Notes: generated by a model not told the origin, from the sequence alone. A DNA stretch of 64,000 nt from Nannocystis sp. RBIL2 (GCF_026626745.1 NZ_JAPNJW010000001.1:3394001-3458000), one strand, 5' to 3'. Positions 27,314 to 36,044 are shown, counted from the first letter of the stretch. A program made the numbers and translations.

Positions 27314-28066
27314 ATGCAGCTGCCCCTCGTCACCTCTGCCGGCGTGTGGCCCCCGGTGCTCGTCACCGCCGGCCCGGGCGCGCGCAGCGAGGCCCACGCC
27401 CACCACGCCATGCACCTCGTGCTCGCGCGGGTCGGCACGCTCGCAGTCACTGCCGGCGACGCCACTGTGCGCGCCGCGGGCATCGTCACCGCGCCGGACC
27501 ACGAGCACGCCCTCGACGCCCGCGGCGTCGACATCGTCCTCGTCTTCTTCGACCCCGAGAGCGACGCTGGCGAGCGCCTGCGCGCCGGCCTCGACGCGCC
27601 CGTCCGCGCCATCGATGCGCCCGAGCGCGACGCCTTGCTCGCCGACCTGCCCGCCGACGCCGGGCCCGAGGCCCTGCACGCGTGGGGCCACGCCGCCGCC
27701 GAGCGCCTGTCCTTCGAGACAGCTGTCCCGAGAGTCATCCACCCGCGCGTGCGCAAGCTGCTCCGCGCCCTCCGCAGCGCCGAGCCCGAGGCCGACACCT
27801 CCTTGCCGGGCCTCGCCGCCCTCGCTGGCCTGTCCGAGGGCCGGCTCGTCCACGCCTTCCGCGACTCGGTCGGCATCCCGTTGCGCCCTTACCTGCTATG
27901 GCAGAAGCTGCAGCGAGCCGTCGTCGCCATGGCCACCGGCGAGCCCCTGGCCCGCGCCGCCCACTCGGCCGGCTTCGCCGACGCCGCCCACATGAGCCGG
28001 ACCTTCCGCCGCATGTTCGGCATGACCGCCTCCGAGCTGCAGCGCAACCTCCCGCGCCCGCCCTGA
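27314..28066 (+). CDS. AraC-family transcriptional regulator
   Basis: 250 residues. N-terminal cupin-like part (HAHHAMHLVLARVG, APDHEHALDARG) and a C-terminal double helix-turn-helix: SLPGLAALAGLSEGRLVHAFRDSVGIPL for the first and PLARAAHSAGFADAAHMSRTF for the second, ending in FGMTASELQRN, the AraC signature. A cytosolic regulator with an unknown small-molecule ligand. It is divergent from the MglA-like gene across 161 bp, so it may regulate it; no operator was identified. The 14-bp repeat overlaps coding positions 27705-27732. Confidence 0.85.
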   Translation: MQLPLVTSAGVWPPVLVTAGPGARSEAHAHHAMHLVLARVGTLAVTAGDATVRAAGIVTAPDHEHALDARGVDIVLVFFDPESDAGERLRAGLDAPVRAIDAPERDALLADLPADAGPEALHAWGHAAAERLSFETAVPRVIHPRVRKLLRALRSAEPEADTSLPGLAALAGLSEGRLVHAFRDSVGIPLRPYLLWQKLQRAVVAMATGEPLARAAHSAGFADAAHMSRTFRRMFGMTASELQRNLPRPP

Positions 28067-28110
28067 GCCGGCGCAGGCCGGGCGTGCCTCGCCTGCGCTT
28101 CCGCGTGCCA

Positions 28111-28228
28111 CTTTCGCGACCGGTGTCGCTCGCGGCCGGCAGATCGCCAGGTCGACGGACTCTCTCGCGCAGGGCGTGTCCTTTCGTGACCGATGCCGCT
28201 CGCAGCCGGCGGATCGCCAGGTCGACGG
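28111..28228. repeat. Direct repeat, two 48-bp copies, 70-bp period
   Basis: 28111-28158 and 28181-28228 share CTTTCG-GACCG-TG-CGCTCGC-GCCGGC-GATCGCCAGGTCGACGG with few mismatches. The adjoining GCGTGTCCTTTCG resembles the unit of the 80-bp array at 31124-31420, suggesting a related repeat family. No coding function seen. Confidence 0.65.
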
Positions 28229-28342
28229 CTTCGCAGCGTGCAGCAGCGCCACCGGCGTCGGCCTCCATCTGCCTGCGGGCCTCCGGTCGATCGTAGCCAG
28301 TCCGTTCAAGCCGCCCGCCGGCCCCCGCGGTACACCCTCCGC

Positions 28343-28705
28343 ATGCGCCCCGACCTCCTCGCCTGGCAGTTCGAGCACTACTCGCTGAACCACGCCGACC
28401 GCGCCAACCTCGCCCTGCACGCCGTGACCGTCCCGCTGTTCGTCCTCGGCCTGCCCCTGTTCGTCCTCGCCCTCGCCGGCGGCCGCTTCGGCCTCGCCGG
28501 CGTCGGCCTCGTGCTCACCCTCCTCGCCCTCGCCGCCCAGGGCCGCGGCCATCGCCGCGAGCAGCACGCCCCGGTCCCGTTCCGCTCGCGCGGCGACATG
28601 ATCGCGCGCCTGGTCGCCGAGCAGTTCGTCACCTTCCCGCGCTTCGTCCTGTCCGGCGGCTTCGCCCGGGCCTGGCGGACCGCCAGCCAGCAGGACGCTC
28701 AATAA
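28343..28705 (+). CDS. Small membrane protein, DUF962/Mpo1-like
   Basis: 120 residues. The N-terminal WQFEHYSLNHADRANLALH resembles the conserved start of DUF962/Mpo1 proteins, although the usual His pattern is incomplete. Two hydrophobic helices (about 29-46 and 50-67) follow, and a conserved-looking EQFVTFPRFVLSGGFARAW end. Mpo1 homologues are ER or membrane proteins linked to fatty-acid alpha-oxidation, but assignment here is tentative. The TAA stop is directly followed by the palindromic 14-bp repeat at 28706. Confidence 0.55.
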   Translation: MRPDLLAWQFEHYSLNHADRANLALHAVTVPLFVLGLPLFVLALAGGRFGLAGVGLVLTLLALAAQGRGHRREQHAPVPFRSRGDMIARLVAEQFVTFPRFVLSGGFARAWRTASQQDAQ

Positions 28706-28733
28706 ACATGTCCTCGAGGACATGTCTCATGCG
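28706..28733. repeat. Perfect palindromic 14-bp repeat pair
   Basis: ACATGTCCTCGAGGACATGT (28706-28725) is a perfect 20-bp palindrome made from one 14-bp unit plus the start of the next. It directly follows a TAA stop codon and could also serve as a transcript-end hairpin, since the DNA can fold with a CTCGAG centre. Confidence 0.85.
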
Positions 28734-28852
28734 CCTCAGGGCGAGCCCTCGACCCCTTGCGGCTCGGGCACCTCGCCGCGACCGCCGGAGAGTCGGCGAG
28801 CTCCTGCACCTGGCGGACCTCGATCATCTCCTTGTCCGTGCCGGGCAGTAAG

Positions 28853-28974
28853 AGCTGTCCCCAAGAACATGCCCTGAAAGACATGGCCGATGCGCCAGCC
28901 ATCGGAGGCGGCCAGGCGATCGGCCCGGAGCTCGCGCACTCGAGCCGCCTGTCCCGAAAGACAGCCCGCCGTCA
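28853..28974. repeat. 14-bp repeat units
   Basis: Three contiguous units (28853-28866, 28867-28880, 28881-28894) and a further pair at 28947-28974, the last entering the stop codon of the downstream minus-strand gene. The surrounding 28734-28971 holds no credible gene. Confidence 0.7.
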
Positions 28975-29703
28975 CCCCCCGCGGGACGGCACCTGCTCGA
29001 CGCGGTCCTCGTCCTGGCACCACGCCGTCAGCGACCCGCCGTACACGCAGCCCGAGTCGAGGCCCATCGTCTTCGGCCCGCGGTAGTGGCCGCGCCACGC
29101 CCAGTGGCCGTGGATCACCATCGGCTCGCCGCGGTAGAACTCGTCCCACGGGCGATACGGCGGCGGGCAGTCCTCGGCCTTGCGGTCGAACTTGCTGCGC
29201 TCGCCCGACGCGGTGCAGCAGCGCACGCGCGTCATGAACGACAGCTCCGGCGACTCCAGCCACGCGTCGTCGTGCGGCGCCCCGTTGACCCGCGTGGCCA
29301 GCCCGTGCAGGTCGTTCCAGCGCGGATGGAACCCGGCGTGGACCGCCCACACGTCCGGCCCCTTCGAACCTGGCCCCGCGGGCAGGAATTGCAGGGCCGG
29401 CATCGCGCGCAGGCGGGCGAGCAGCTCCGGCCCCTCGGGCGCGGCGAGCAGCGGTCCGAGAGTGTCGTGCTTGCGCGGCCATCGCCCGGCGGCGATCAGC
29501 AGCGCGTAGACGTCATGGTTGCCGACCACGCCGCGGCCGCCGACGTCCCGCCACAAGCGGAGCGCCGCCAGCGAGTCGGGCCCGCGATTCACCAGGTCGC
29601 CGAGACACCACAGCTCGTCCGCCTGCGGGTCGAAGCCGATCTTCCGCAACAGGTCCTCGAACTCCCGGGCGCAACCTTGCAGGTCGCCGATGAACCACCG
29701 CAT
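28972..29703 (-). CDS. ApaH-like symmetrical diadenosine polyphosphatase
   Basis: 243 residues. PPP-type metallophosphatase: MRWFIGDLQGCAREFEDLL, LWCLGDLVNRGPDSLAALR, VVGNHDVYALLI, VWAVHAGFHPRWN and MVIHGHWAWRG, then GLDSGCVYGGSLTAW, which is diagnostic for ApaH/PrpE-like enzymes. The family hydrolyses Ap4A and can remove Np4 caps from RNA. Length is slightly shorter than E. coli ApaH. It is divergent from the vWA lipoprotein gene across 111 bp. Confidence 0.88.
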   Translation of the reverse strand: MRWFIGDLQGCAREFEDLLRKIGFDPQADELWCLGDLVNRGPDSLAALRLWRDVGGRGVVGNHDVYALLIAAGRWPRKHDTLGPLLAAPEGPELLARLRAMPALQFLPAGPGSKGPDVWAVHAGFHPRWNDLHGLATRVNGAPHDDAWLESPELSFMTRVRCCTASGERSKFDRKAEDCPPPYRPWDEFYRGEPMVIHGHWAWRGHYRGPKTMGLDSGCVYGGSLTAWCQDEDRVEQVPSRGG

Positions 29704-29814
29704 CTTCCGCGCATTGTAGCCGCCTTCCCCCAAGTCGGGAGCACGGCGCCGCCGAGAACCCTTGCCGGCGAACGAGCTCGGCTGTATAGGCGAACACGGG
29801 AGGCTATTACCCGT

Positions 29815-30954
29815 ATGCGAACCGTTTGTTCGATCTCCGGCGCCTGCGCCCGCGTCCTCGCCGCGCTCGCGGTCACCCTCACCGCTTGCGGCGACGACGC
29901 CGGAACCACCGCCACCGCCACCGCCGGCACGCCGACCACCGCCCCCACGACGCTGCCGCCGCTCACCGCCGGCACCACCGACGACACCGCGGGCACCACC
30001 GACCCGGGCACCGCCACCGCCACCGAGACCGGCGGCCCGACCACGTCGACCGGCCCCGCCCCCACCACCAGCACCGGCAACGACAGCAGCGGGATCAAGC
30101 TCGACCTCGGCCAGCCCGACTTCCCGAGCGACCCGACAGCCGACACCGACGCCGCCAAGGGCTGCACCGCGGTCGACCTCCTGTTCGTGATCGACAACTC
30201 GGCGTCGATGGGCAAGCACCAGGAGGACCTGAGCGCGGTCTTTCCCGACTTCGTCGACGCGATCATCGCCGCCCTCCCGCCCGGCACCGACCTGCACGTC
30301 GGCATGACGACGACGTCTTTCTACGACGGCAGCTGCTCGGAGAGCACGGTCAACTGCGTCAGCCAGTCGAGCGAGCAGCAGATCCTCCAGCACTACGTGG
30401 CGCCGCCGGCGACCACGAGCGAAAACGGCGGGCAGGGCCGCCTGTTCGAATGGCAAGGTCAGCACTACTTCTCGCTGAACACCGACGACGACCCGGCCGC
30501 GCTCAAGGCGTGGTTCACGGCCGCAGCCACCGCCGCCGGCGAGACCGGCTGCTCGTTCGAGATGCCGGCGGCCGCCGCCGGCTGGGCCGCCGACCCGGCC
30601 ACGGCGCCGACCAACGCAGGCTTCATCCGCGACGCCGGCGCAGTGCTGGTGGTGTTCGTCCTCACCGACGAGCCCGACAAGTCGCCGGAGCCGGTCAGTC
30701 AATGGGTCGACAAGCTGGTCGCGGCGAAGCAAGAGTGCGGCGGGATCAACTGCATCCTCGCCTCGGGCCTGGTGCCGTCGTTCTGCTACGACAACCCCGG
30801 CGACTCGACGCTGAAGACGTTCCTCGAGTCGTTCTCGGCGCCGCCCTTCACCGGCAACATCGACGGCGACCCCAGCGACTACGCGATGGTGGTGGGTGAC
30901 GCGCTGGCAGGGGTGATCCAGGAGAAATGCGAAGAGATCGAGCCGCCGGGCTGA
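29815..30954 (+). CDS. von Willebrand A domain lipoprotein
   Basis: 379 residues. Signal peptide with lipobox LTAC, then about 70 residues rich in Thr, Pro and Gly, then a vWA domain beginning DLLFVIDNSASMGKH; DNSAS provides the MIDAS metal-binding DxSxS. AVLVVFVLTDEPDKSPEP supplies the later acidic MIDAS residue. The domain has extra Cys pairs (DGSCSESTVNCVSQ, ECGGINCILAS). Such proteins usually bind partner proteins at the cell surface through a Mg-dependent site. Partner not visible. A tandem repeat locus follows downstream. Confidence 0.87.
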   Translation: MRTVCSISGACARVLAALAVTLTACGDDAGTTATATAGTPTTAPTTLPPLTAGTTDDTAGTTDPGTATATETGGPTTSTGPAPTTSTGNDSSGIKLDLGQPDFPSDPTADTDAAKGCTAVDLLFVIDNSASMGKHQEDLSAVFPDFVDAIIAALPPGTDLHVGMTTTSFYDGSCSESTVNCVSQSSEQQILQHYVAPPATTSENGGQGRLFEWQGQHYFSLNTDDDPAALKAWFTAAATAAGETGCSFEMPAAAAGWAADPATAPTNAGFIRDAGAVLVVFVLTDEPDKSPEPVSQWVDKLVAAKQECGGINCILASGLVPSFCYDNPGDSTLKTFLESFSAPPFTGNIDGDPSDYAMVVGDALAGVIQEKCEEIEPPG

Positions 30955-31106
30955 TCTTCGCTGCATCTTGGGGATCTCGAGTGTCTGGTTTCGCGAATTG
31001 CCGACTGCGCCTCGCGGGGGGTCCGGGGAAGGCTGCAGCCGTGAGAGGCCGACCCGCCGCCTCGGGCTCCGATGCCGGATGTGCTCTCGAGCAGGCCCCG
31101 TGGCGC

Positions 31107-31138
31107 CTGGTCGGCGGCCAGGACTGGCCGCCGACCAG
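31107..31138. repeat. Perfect 32-bp palindrome at the head of the tandem array
   Basis: CTGGTCGGCGGCCAG (31107-31121), a 2-nt GA loop, and CTGGCCGCCGACCAG (31124-31138) are perfect complements. The right arm is also the first part of the first 80-bp repeat unit, so the palindrome sits exactly at the array boundary; as DNA it could extrude a cruciform. Confidence 0.9.
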
Positions 31139-31420
31139 ACGCCATCTCGCGACCTTACGGCGTGTCCTCTTCCGCGACGACCTCCTGCCCCGCGTCGCGC
31201 CAGCTGGCCGCCGACCCGACGCCATCTCGCGACCTTACGGCGTGTCCTCTTCCGCGACGACCTCCTGCCCCGCGTCGCGCCGGCTGGCCGCCGACCCGAC
31301 GCCATCTCGCGACCTTACGGCGTGTCCTCTTCCGCGACGAACCTCCTGCCCCACGTCGCGCCGGCTGGCCGCCGACCCGACGCCATCTCGCGTCCTTGCG
31401 GCGTGTCCTCTTTCGCGACG
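31124..31420. repeat. 80-bp tandem repeat array, 3.7 copies
   Basis: Copies at 31124-31203, 31204-31283, 31284-31364 (one extra base) and 31365-31420 (truncated) are nearly identical. Each carries CTGGCCGCCGACC, GCCATCTCGCG, CCTTACGGCGTGTCCTCTTCCGCGACGA and CCTCCTGCCCCGCGTCGCGC. 80 is not a multiple of three, so the unit is not a conserved peptide repeat, although all frames stay open by chance of composition. It occupies most of the 689-bp gap 30955-31643 before the PhoD-like gene. Confidence 0.93.
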
Positions 31421-31452
31421 GATCGATCACTTGCGCCCCTTCGCGGCGAGCG

Positions 31453-31480
31453 ACATGTCCCCGAGGACATATCCGTCAGG
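31453..31480. repeat. 14-bp repeat pair
   Basis: ACATGTCCCCGAGG and ACATATCCGTCAGG follow the 80-bp array. The remaining part of this gap up to 31643 shows no gene or clear promoter. Confidence 0.7.
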
Positions 31481-31643
31481 CGCAGCGAGCACCGAGCGGG
31501 TGCGCGGCTTGTAGCGGCAACTTTTTCCGCCGGCGCCGCACGCGAGCGCGCCTGACTCGGGCGAATGCGCGCGACTGCGTCGACTTCACGCCCGCGTCAC
31601 GGGTTTGCAACGATCTCGCGTTCCGCACTACGCTGGTGGGCGT

Positions 31644-33308
31644 ATGAGCACGCTTCGTCCGCCGGGCCTCGGCCCGATCATCGGCCACACGACTGACCGT
31701 TCCTGTCGCCTGTGGATGCAGGCGGCCGCGCTCGACGACCCGCGCAAGGTCGTCGCCGACGAGGACCGGCGCACCGTCGGCGTCCTCGTCGTCATGCAGA
31801 AGGGCGAGCACGTGATCCCGGCGCCGGTGCGGCCGGTGTTCTACTTCCGCCTCAATCGCGAGTTCGATCGCACCGGCACCTTCATCCTCGGCTTCGAGGC
31901 CGGGCTCGGCGGCACCACTCCTGTCTTCGCGCTCGAGCCCGACACCACCTACCACGTGCGCCTCGCCTCGCTCGCGCTCGACGACGCCGAGGACAACGAG
32001 CTGCGCGCCAGCGATCAGGAGCTCGCCGCGACCTTGCCGAACCCGCAGGTGTGGGCGGCGCAGATCGAGCGCCTGCCGGACGTGGCCTGCGAGGCAGTGT
32101 TCCGCACCTGCAGCCCGCGCAGCACCGCCGCGCCGGCCTTCGCCTTCATGCTCGGCTCGTGCCGGTACCCGGGCCTGATGTGGAAGATCAAGGAGTCCGA
32201 CCGGATCTTCGGCCCCATGTTCACCGAGCTGTCGTCCGAGAGGCTCGGCGCCCGGCCCAGCCTCGTGGTCATGTGCGGCGACCAGATCTACGCCGACACC
32301 TTCCACCGCGCGGTCCCGGTCGGGCTCGCCGACACCCACGCCGAGTTCACCGACCGTTACCAGCAGGCGTTCGGCTCGTTCAACATGCGCAGGCTCTTGC
32401 GACATGTCCCTACGTACATGTGCCTCGACGACCACGAGATCGAGGACAACTGGGCGCAGGACCGCCTTCACAAGCCGGGCAAGAAGATCCTGTTCAACCT
32501 CGCGATCGGCGCCTACATGAGCTATCAGTGGAGCCACTCGCCGCGCAACTACGGCAAGCGGCTCTACTACAGCTTCGTCAGCAGCGGCTACCCGTTCTTC
32601 GCCCTCGACTGCCGTACGCAGCGCTACATGGACGATGTCCCCGACACCGTCGACGACAACCACATGCTCGGCCGGCCCTCGCTCGACCCCGACGAGCCGA
32701 GCCAGCTCGACGTGTTGTGCGAGTGGTTGCGCGACCAGCAGGCCGACCGCGGCAACGTGCCCAAGTTCATCATCAGCGCCAGCGTGTTCGCGCCCAACCC
32801 CGTGTTCGCCATCCACGGCGCCAGCGTCGCCCACCTCGAGAAGACCGACGCCTGGCCGGCCTTCCCGCAGACCCGGCGGGCTTTGTTGCAGACCATCGTC
32901 GACAGCAAGATCCAGAACGTCGTGTTTCTGTCGGGCGACGTCCACAGCGCCTCCGTCGCCCGGCTCGACTTCCAGGGCGGCGGCAGCGAAGACCTGCGCG
33001 CCTACTCGCTGGTCTCGTCCGCGTTCTACTGGCCGTTCCCGTTCGCCGACGGCGACCCCGCCGAGTTCGTCCACGACTCCCGCGACCCGCGGACCCCCGA
33101 CACCTTTGAAATTCGCCCCGGCGTGACGATGGACTACCGCGCCTGGAATTTTTGCAACGACGACAACTTCGCCCGGATCACCGCCGACCGGGCCAGCCAC
33201 ACCCTGACGATGGAGCTGATCGGCCGCGACGGCAACCCGATCGCCACCAAGGGCCCGTACAAGAAGCCGGTCGACATGACCAGCCAGCTCGAGCTGGCTC
33301 CCTGGTGA
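31644..33308 (+). CDS. PhoD-like alkaline phosphatase/phosphodiesterase
   Basis: 554 residues, no obvious signal peptide. Fibronectin-like N-terminal domain (LGPIIGHTTDRSCRLWMQAA ... LEPDTTYHVRLASL) followed by the PhoD catalytic domain: AFMLGSCRYPG, LVVMCGDQIYAD, YMCLDDHEIEDNW, VVFLSGDVHSASVAR. PhoD enzymes hydrolyse phosphomono- and diesters using metal ions and are normally exported; absence of a recognisable export signal suggests an intracellular member or a missed start. Positions 32402-32429, coding for HVPTYMCLDD in the active-site region, match two 14-bp repeat units. Confidence 0.85.
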   Translation: MSTLRPPGLGPIIGHTTDRSCRLWMQAAALDDPRKVVADEDRRTVGVLVVMQKGEHVIPAPVRPVFYFRLNREFDRTGTFILGFEAGLGGTTPVFALEPDTTYHVRLASLALDDAEDNELRASDQELAATLPNPQVWAAQIERLPDVACEAVFRTCSPRSTAAPAFAFMLGSCRYPGLMWKIKESDRIFGPMFTELSSERLGARPSLVVMCGDQIYADTFHRAVPVGLADTHAEFTDRYQQAFGSFNMRRLLRHVPTYMCLDDHEIEDNWAQDRLHKPGKKILFNLAIGAYMSYQWSHSPRNYGKRLYYSFVSSGYPFFALDCRTQRYMDDVPDTVDDNHMLGRPSLDPDEPSQLDVLCEWLRDQQADRGNVPKFIISASVFAPNPVFAIHGASVAHLEKTDAWPAFPQTRRALLQTIVDSKIQNVVFLSGDVHSASVARLDFQGGGSEDLRAYSLVSSAFYWPFPFADGDPAEFVHDSRDPRTPDTFEIRPGVTMDYRAWNFCNDDNFARITADRASHTLTMELIGRDGNPIATKGPYKKPVDMTSQLELAPW

Positions 33309-33319
33309 TGCACCGAGGG

Positions 33320-33389
33320 GCATGTCCTGTCGGGCATGCCCCTCGAAACCTGTCATCCGGGACATGTCGACAGGGACATGTCCTCCTCC
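33320..33389. repeat. 14-bp repeat array, five contiguous units
   Basis: 33320-33333, 33334-33347, 33348-33361, 33362-33375 and 33376-33389, all exactly 14 bp: GCATGTCCTGTCGG, GCATGCCCCTCGAA, ACCTGTCATCCGGG, ACATGTCGACAGGG, ACATGTCCTCCTCC. The array fills the gap between convergent PhoD-like and preA genes. Confidence 0.9.
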
Positions 33390-33399
33390 TATTAAAAAC

Positions 33400-34692
33400 T
33401 CAGTGCGCGCCCTTTTTCGGGCGCAGCGGCTTGCCCTCGGACACGAACTCGTTCCAGGTCGCCGGCTTGAAGCCGTTGTCGACCGCGGCCATCGTGATGC
33501 AGTCGGGCACCGGGCAGACGATCTGGCACAGGTTGCAGCCGACGCACTCCGACTCGTCGACCACGGGCACGCGGGTGCCGGCCTCTTTGGGCGCCGGGTG
33601 GATGCACTGGTGGGCGCCGTCGTGGCAGGCGACCACGCAGGCGTGGCAGCCGATGCACTTGCCGGGGTCGATCTTGGCCACCGTCTCGTAGTTGAGGTCG
33701 AGCTCGCCCCACTCGGAGAACTGCGGCACCGCCTTGCCGCGCATCTCCTCGATCGTCGAGAAGCCGTGCGAGCGCATGTACTCGGTGAGGCCCTCGATCA
33801 TGTCGCCGACGACGCGGTAGCCGCGGAGCATCACCTCGGTGCACACCTGGACCGACGAGCAGCCGAGCAGGATGAACTCGACCGCGTCGCGCCAATTGGC
33901 GACCCCGCCGATGCCGCTGATCGGCAGGCCGAAGTCGGGGTCGCGGGCGAGGGAGCCGATCATGTGCATGGCGATCGGCTTGACCGCGGCGCCGCAGTAG
34001 CCGCCGTTGGTCGACAGGCCGCTGACGCGCGGCTCGGGCACGAAGCGGTCGATGTCGATGCCGATGAGGCTTTTAATCGTGTTGATGAGCGAGACCCCGT
34101 GGGCCCCGCCGCGCTTGGCGGCCAGGCCGTGCGGGTTGATCTCGTCGACGTTGGGCGTCAGCTTGACCAGCACCGGCACCGTCGAGAACTCGACGGCCCA
34201 GCTCGTGATCTTCTCGTTGAGCGCCGGCTCCTGGCCGACCGCCGAGCCCATGCCGCGCTCGCACATCCCGTGCGGGCAGCCGAAGTTGAGCTCGAGCCCG
34301 TCGGCGCCGGCGTCGATGGCCCGCTTGATCATGTCGCGCCACTCGTCGCGCGTCTCGACCATCAGCGACACGATCACGCCGTGCTTGGGGTAGCGCTTCT
34401 TGACCTCGGCGATCTCGCGGAAGTTGACCTCGAGCGGGCGGTCGGTGATGAGCTCGATGTTGTTGAAGCCGATCGCGCGGGTGCCCTTGAAGTGGAGCGC
34501 GCCGAACCGCGACGACACGTTCTGGATCGGCGTGCCGAGGGTCTTCCACACCGCCCCGCCCCAGCCGGCGTCGAACGCTCGCATGATCTGCGCGCCCGAG
34601 TTGGCGGGCGGCGCCGAGGCGAGCCAGAACGGGTTGGGCGTGACGATCCCGCCGGTGTTCGAGGTCAGGTCGACAGATGTCCCGAAGGCCAT
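33400..34692 (-). CDS. preA: NAD-dependent dihydropyrimidine dehydrogenase, PreA subunit
   Basis: 430 residues. DHOD-like FMN barrel followed by two 4Fe-4S motifs. Markers are NPFWLASAPPANSGAQIM, DGLELNFGCPHGMCERGMG (catalytic Cys region), VLVKLTPNV, SGLSTNGGYCGAAVKPIAM, and the ferredoxin motifs CIGCHACVVAC and CVGCNLCQIVCPVPDC. The enzyme reduces uracil and thymine to the 5,6-dihydro forms with the PreT subunit. The ATG at 34692 lies within a 14-bp repeat unit (34675-34702), 14 bp after preT. Product feeds dihydropyrimidinase (10059-11432). Confidence 0.95.
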   Translation of the reverse strand: MAFGTSVDLTSNTGGIVTPNPFWLASAPPANSGAQIMRAFDAGWGGAVWKTLGTPIQNVSSRFGALHFKGTRAIGFNNIELITDRPLEVNFREIAEVKKRYPKHGVIVSLMVETRDEWRDMIKRAIDAGADGLELNFGCPHGMCERGMGSAVGQEPALNEKITSWAVEFSTVPVLVKLTPNVDEINPHGLAAKRGGAHGVSLINTIKSLIGIDIDRFVPEPRVSGLSTNGGYCGAAVKPIAMHMIGSLARDPDFGLPISGIGGVANWRDAVEFILLGCSSVQVCTEVMLRGYRVVGDMIEGLTEYMRSHGFSTIEEMRGKAVPQFSEWGELDLNYETVAKIDPGKCIGCHACVVACHDGAHQCIHPAPKEAGTRVPVVDESECVGCNLCQIVCPVPDCITMAAVDNGFKPATWNEFVSEGKPLRPKKGAH

Positions 34693-34706
34693 GTGGTGTG
34701 GATCCT

Positions 34707-36044
34707 TTACTTGCTCGCGCCCGTCGTGAGCGCCCGATCGATCGCCAGCGCCGCCCGCTTGCCCTCGGCGACCGCGTTGACGACCTCCTTGCCGCCGTTG
34801 GCGCAGTCGCCTCCGGCGAACACCCGCGGGTTGCCCGTGGCCCCGTCGGCGTCGACGAGCAATCGCCCGCCCTCGAGCTGCACCCCGCCGAGCCCCGCGA
34901 CCAGCTCGCCCAGCCGCGCCTGCCCGATCGCCAGCAGCACCAGCTCCGCCGGCACCTCGAACCCCTCGCCCGGCAGCGGCCGCTTGTCGGCCCCGAGCTT
35001 GACGCAGCGCAGCCCGGCGACCCGCCCGTCGCGGCCGACGTAGGCCGTCGGCTGGGTGTGCCACAACGACCGCACACCCTCGATCTTCGCGGCCTTCCAC
35101 TCGTGTTCGTAGCCGCTCATCGCCGCCTCGTCGCCGCGGTACAGCATCGTCACCTCGGGCACGCCGAGGCCGACCAGCTCGCGCACCGCGTCGACCGCAG
35201 TGTTGCCGCCGCCGACCACGATCGCCCGCTGGACGCCGGCGAGGTCGACGCGGCCCAGCTTGAACTTCTCGATGAACGCGACCGCCCCGTCGATGCCCCC
35301 GAGCTCCTTGCCGGGGATGTCGAGCGTGCGGTCGGCCCCGAGACCTACGCCGATGAACAGCGCGTCGTGGCGGGCCAGCAGCGCGTCCCACGTGACGTCG
35401 CGGCCGACCTGGACGCCGGACTCGACGGCGATCCCGCCGATGCCGAGCACGTAAGCGACCTCGGCCAGAGCGTCGTCGGCGCGCAGCTTGTAAGGCGCGA
35501 CGCCGGTGGTGTTGAGCCCGCCGAGCCACTTGCCCGCGTCGTAGATCGTGCAGGCGTGGCCGCGGCGGCGCAGCTCGTGCGCGGCGGCCAGCGAGGCCGG
35601 ACCGCCGCCGATCAGGCCGACCGAGCGGCCGCTGTCGGGCCCGGCCTCGAAGTAGCGCCAGTCCGCGGCCAGCGCCGCGTCGGTGGCGTAGCGCTGCAGC
35701 CTGCCGATGGCGATCGGCGGCGCGTCCATCTCGTTGTACACGCAGCCGCCGACGCACAGGACCTCGACCGGGCACACGCGGGCGCAGCTCATGCCGAAGA
35801 TGTTGGCGTCGAGGATGGTGCGCGCGGAACCCTTGAGGTTGCCGGTGGAGATCTTGCGGATGAACTCCGGGATATCGATGCCGGTCGGGCACTTCTGCAC
35901 GCACGGCGCGTCGGCGCAGTAGAGGCAACGGTTGGCCTCGGCGAGCGCCTGCGCCGGGCCGAGCGCGGGCTTGTAGTCGCCGAAGCCGGCCTCGGAGCGG
36001 TCCTCGGGGAGCGTACGTGAATCGACCATCGGGCCTGCGATCAT
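34707..36044 (-). CDS. preT: NAD-dependent dihydropyrimidine dehydrogenase, PreT subunit
   Basis: 445 residues. Homologous to the glutamate synthase small-subunit-like FAD/NAD(P) module: N-terminal FeS region CLYCADAPCVQKCPTGIDIPEF and CARVCPVEVLCVGGCV, FAD motif VGLIGGGPASLAAAHEL, NAD motif AIVVGGGNTAVDAVREL and the terminal FAGGDCANGG. It passes electrons from NAD(P)H to PreA. PreT is first and PreA second in the operon, with only 14 bp between them. ATG 36044 is used; ATG 36029 is an alternative with AGG four nt upstream. Confidence 0.94.
   Translation of the reverse strand: MIAGPMVDSRTLPEDRSEAGFGDYKPALGPAQALAEANRCLYCADAPCVQKCPTGIDIPEFIRKISTGNLKGSARTILDANIFGMSCARVCPVEVLCVGGCVYNEMDAPPIAIGRLQRYATDAALAADWRYFEAGPDSGRSVGLIGGGPASLAAAHELRRRGHACTIYDAGKWLGGLNTTGVAPYKLRADDALAEVAYVLGIGGIAVESGVQVGRDVTWDALLARHDALFIGVGLGADRTLDIPGKELGGIDGAVAFIEKFKLGRVDLAGVQRAIVVGGGNTAVDAVRELVGLGVPEVTMLYRGDEAAMSGYEHEWKAAKIEGVRSLWHTQPTAYVGRDGRVAGLRCVKLGADKRPLPGEGFEVPAELVLLAIGQARLGELVAGLGGVQLEGGRLLVDADGATGNPRVFAGGDCANGGKEVVNAVAEGKRAALAIDRALTTGASK

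Noticed and set aside
28699..28902. Small minus-strand frame ending near LLLPGTDKEMIEVRQVQELA
   Set aside because: Contains the repeat arrays in part, has no start signal and no recognisable family; possibly a decayed gene fragment, but not supported.
31124..31420. Possible CRISPR array
   Set aside because: The 80-bp units are contiguous with no unique spacers, and no cas gene is nearby.
31072..31647. Arg/Pro-rich frames across the tandem repeat locus
   Set aside because: The 80-bp period rotates frames, so no single peptide repeat is conserved; no start or ribosome site is convincing.
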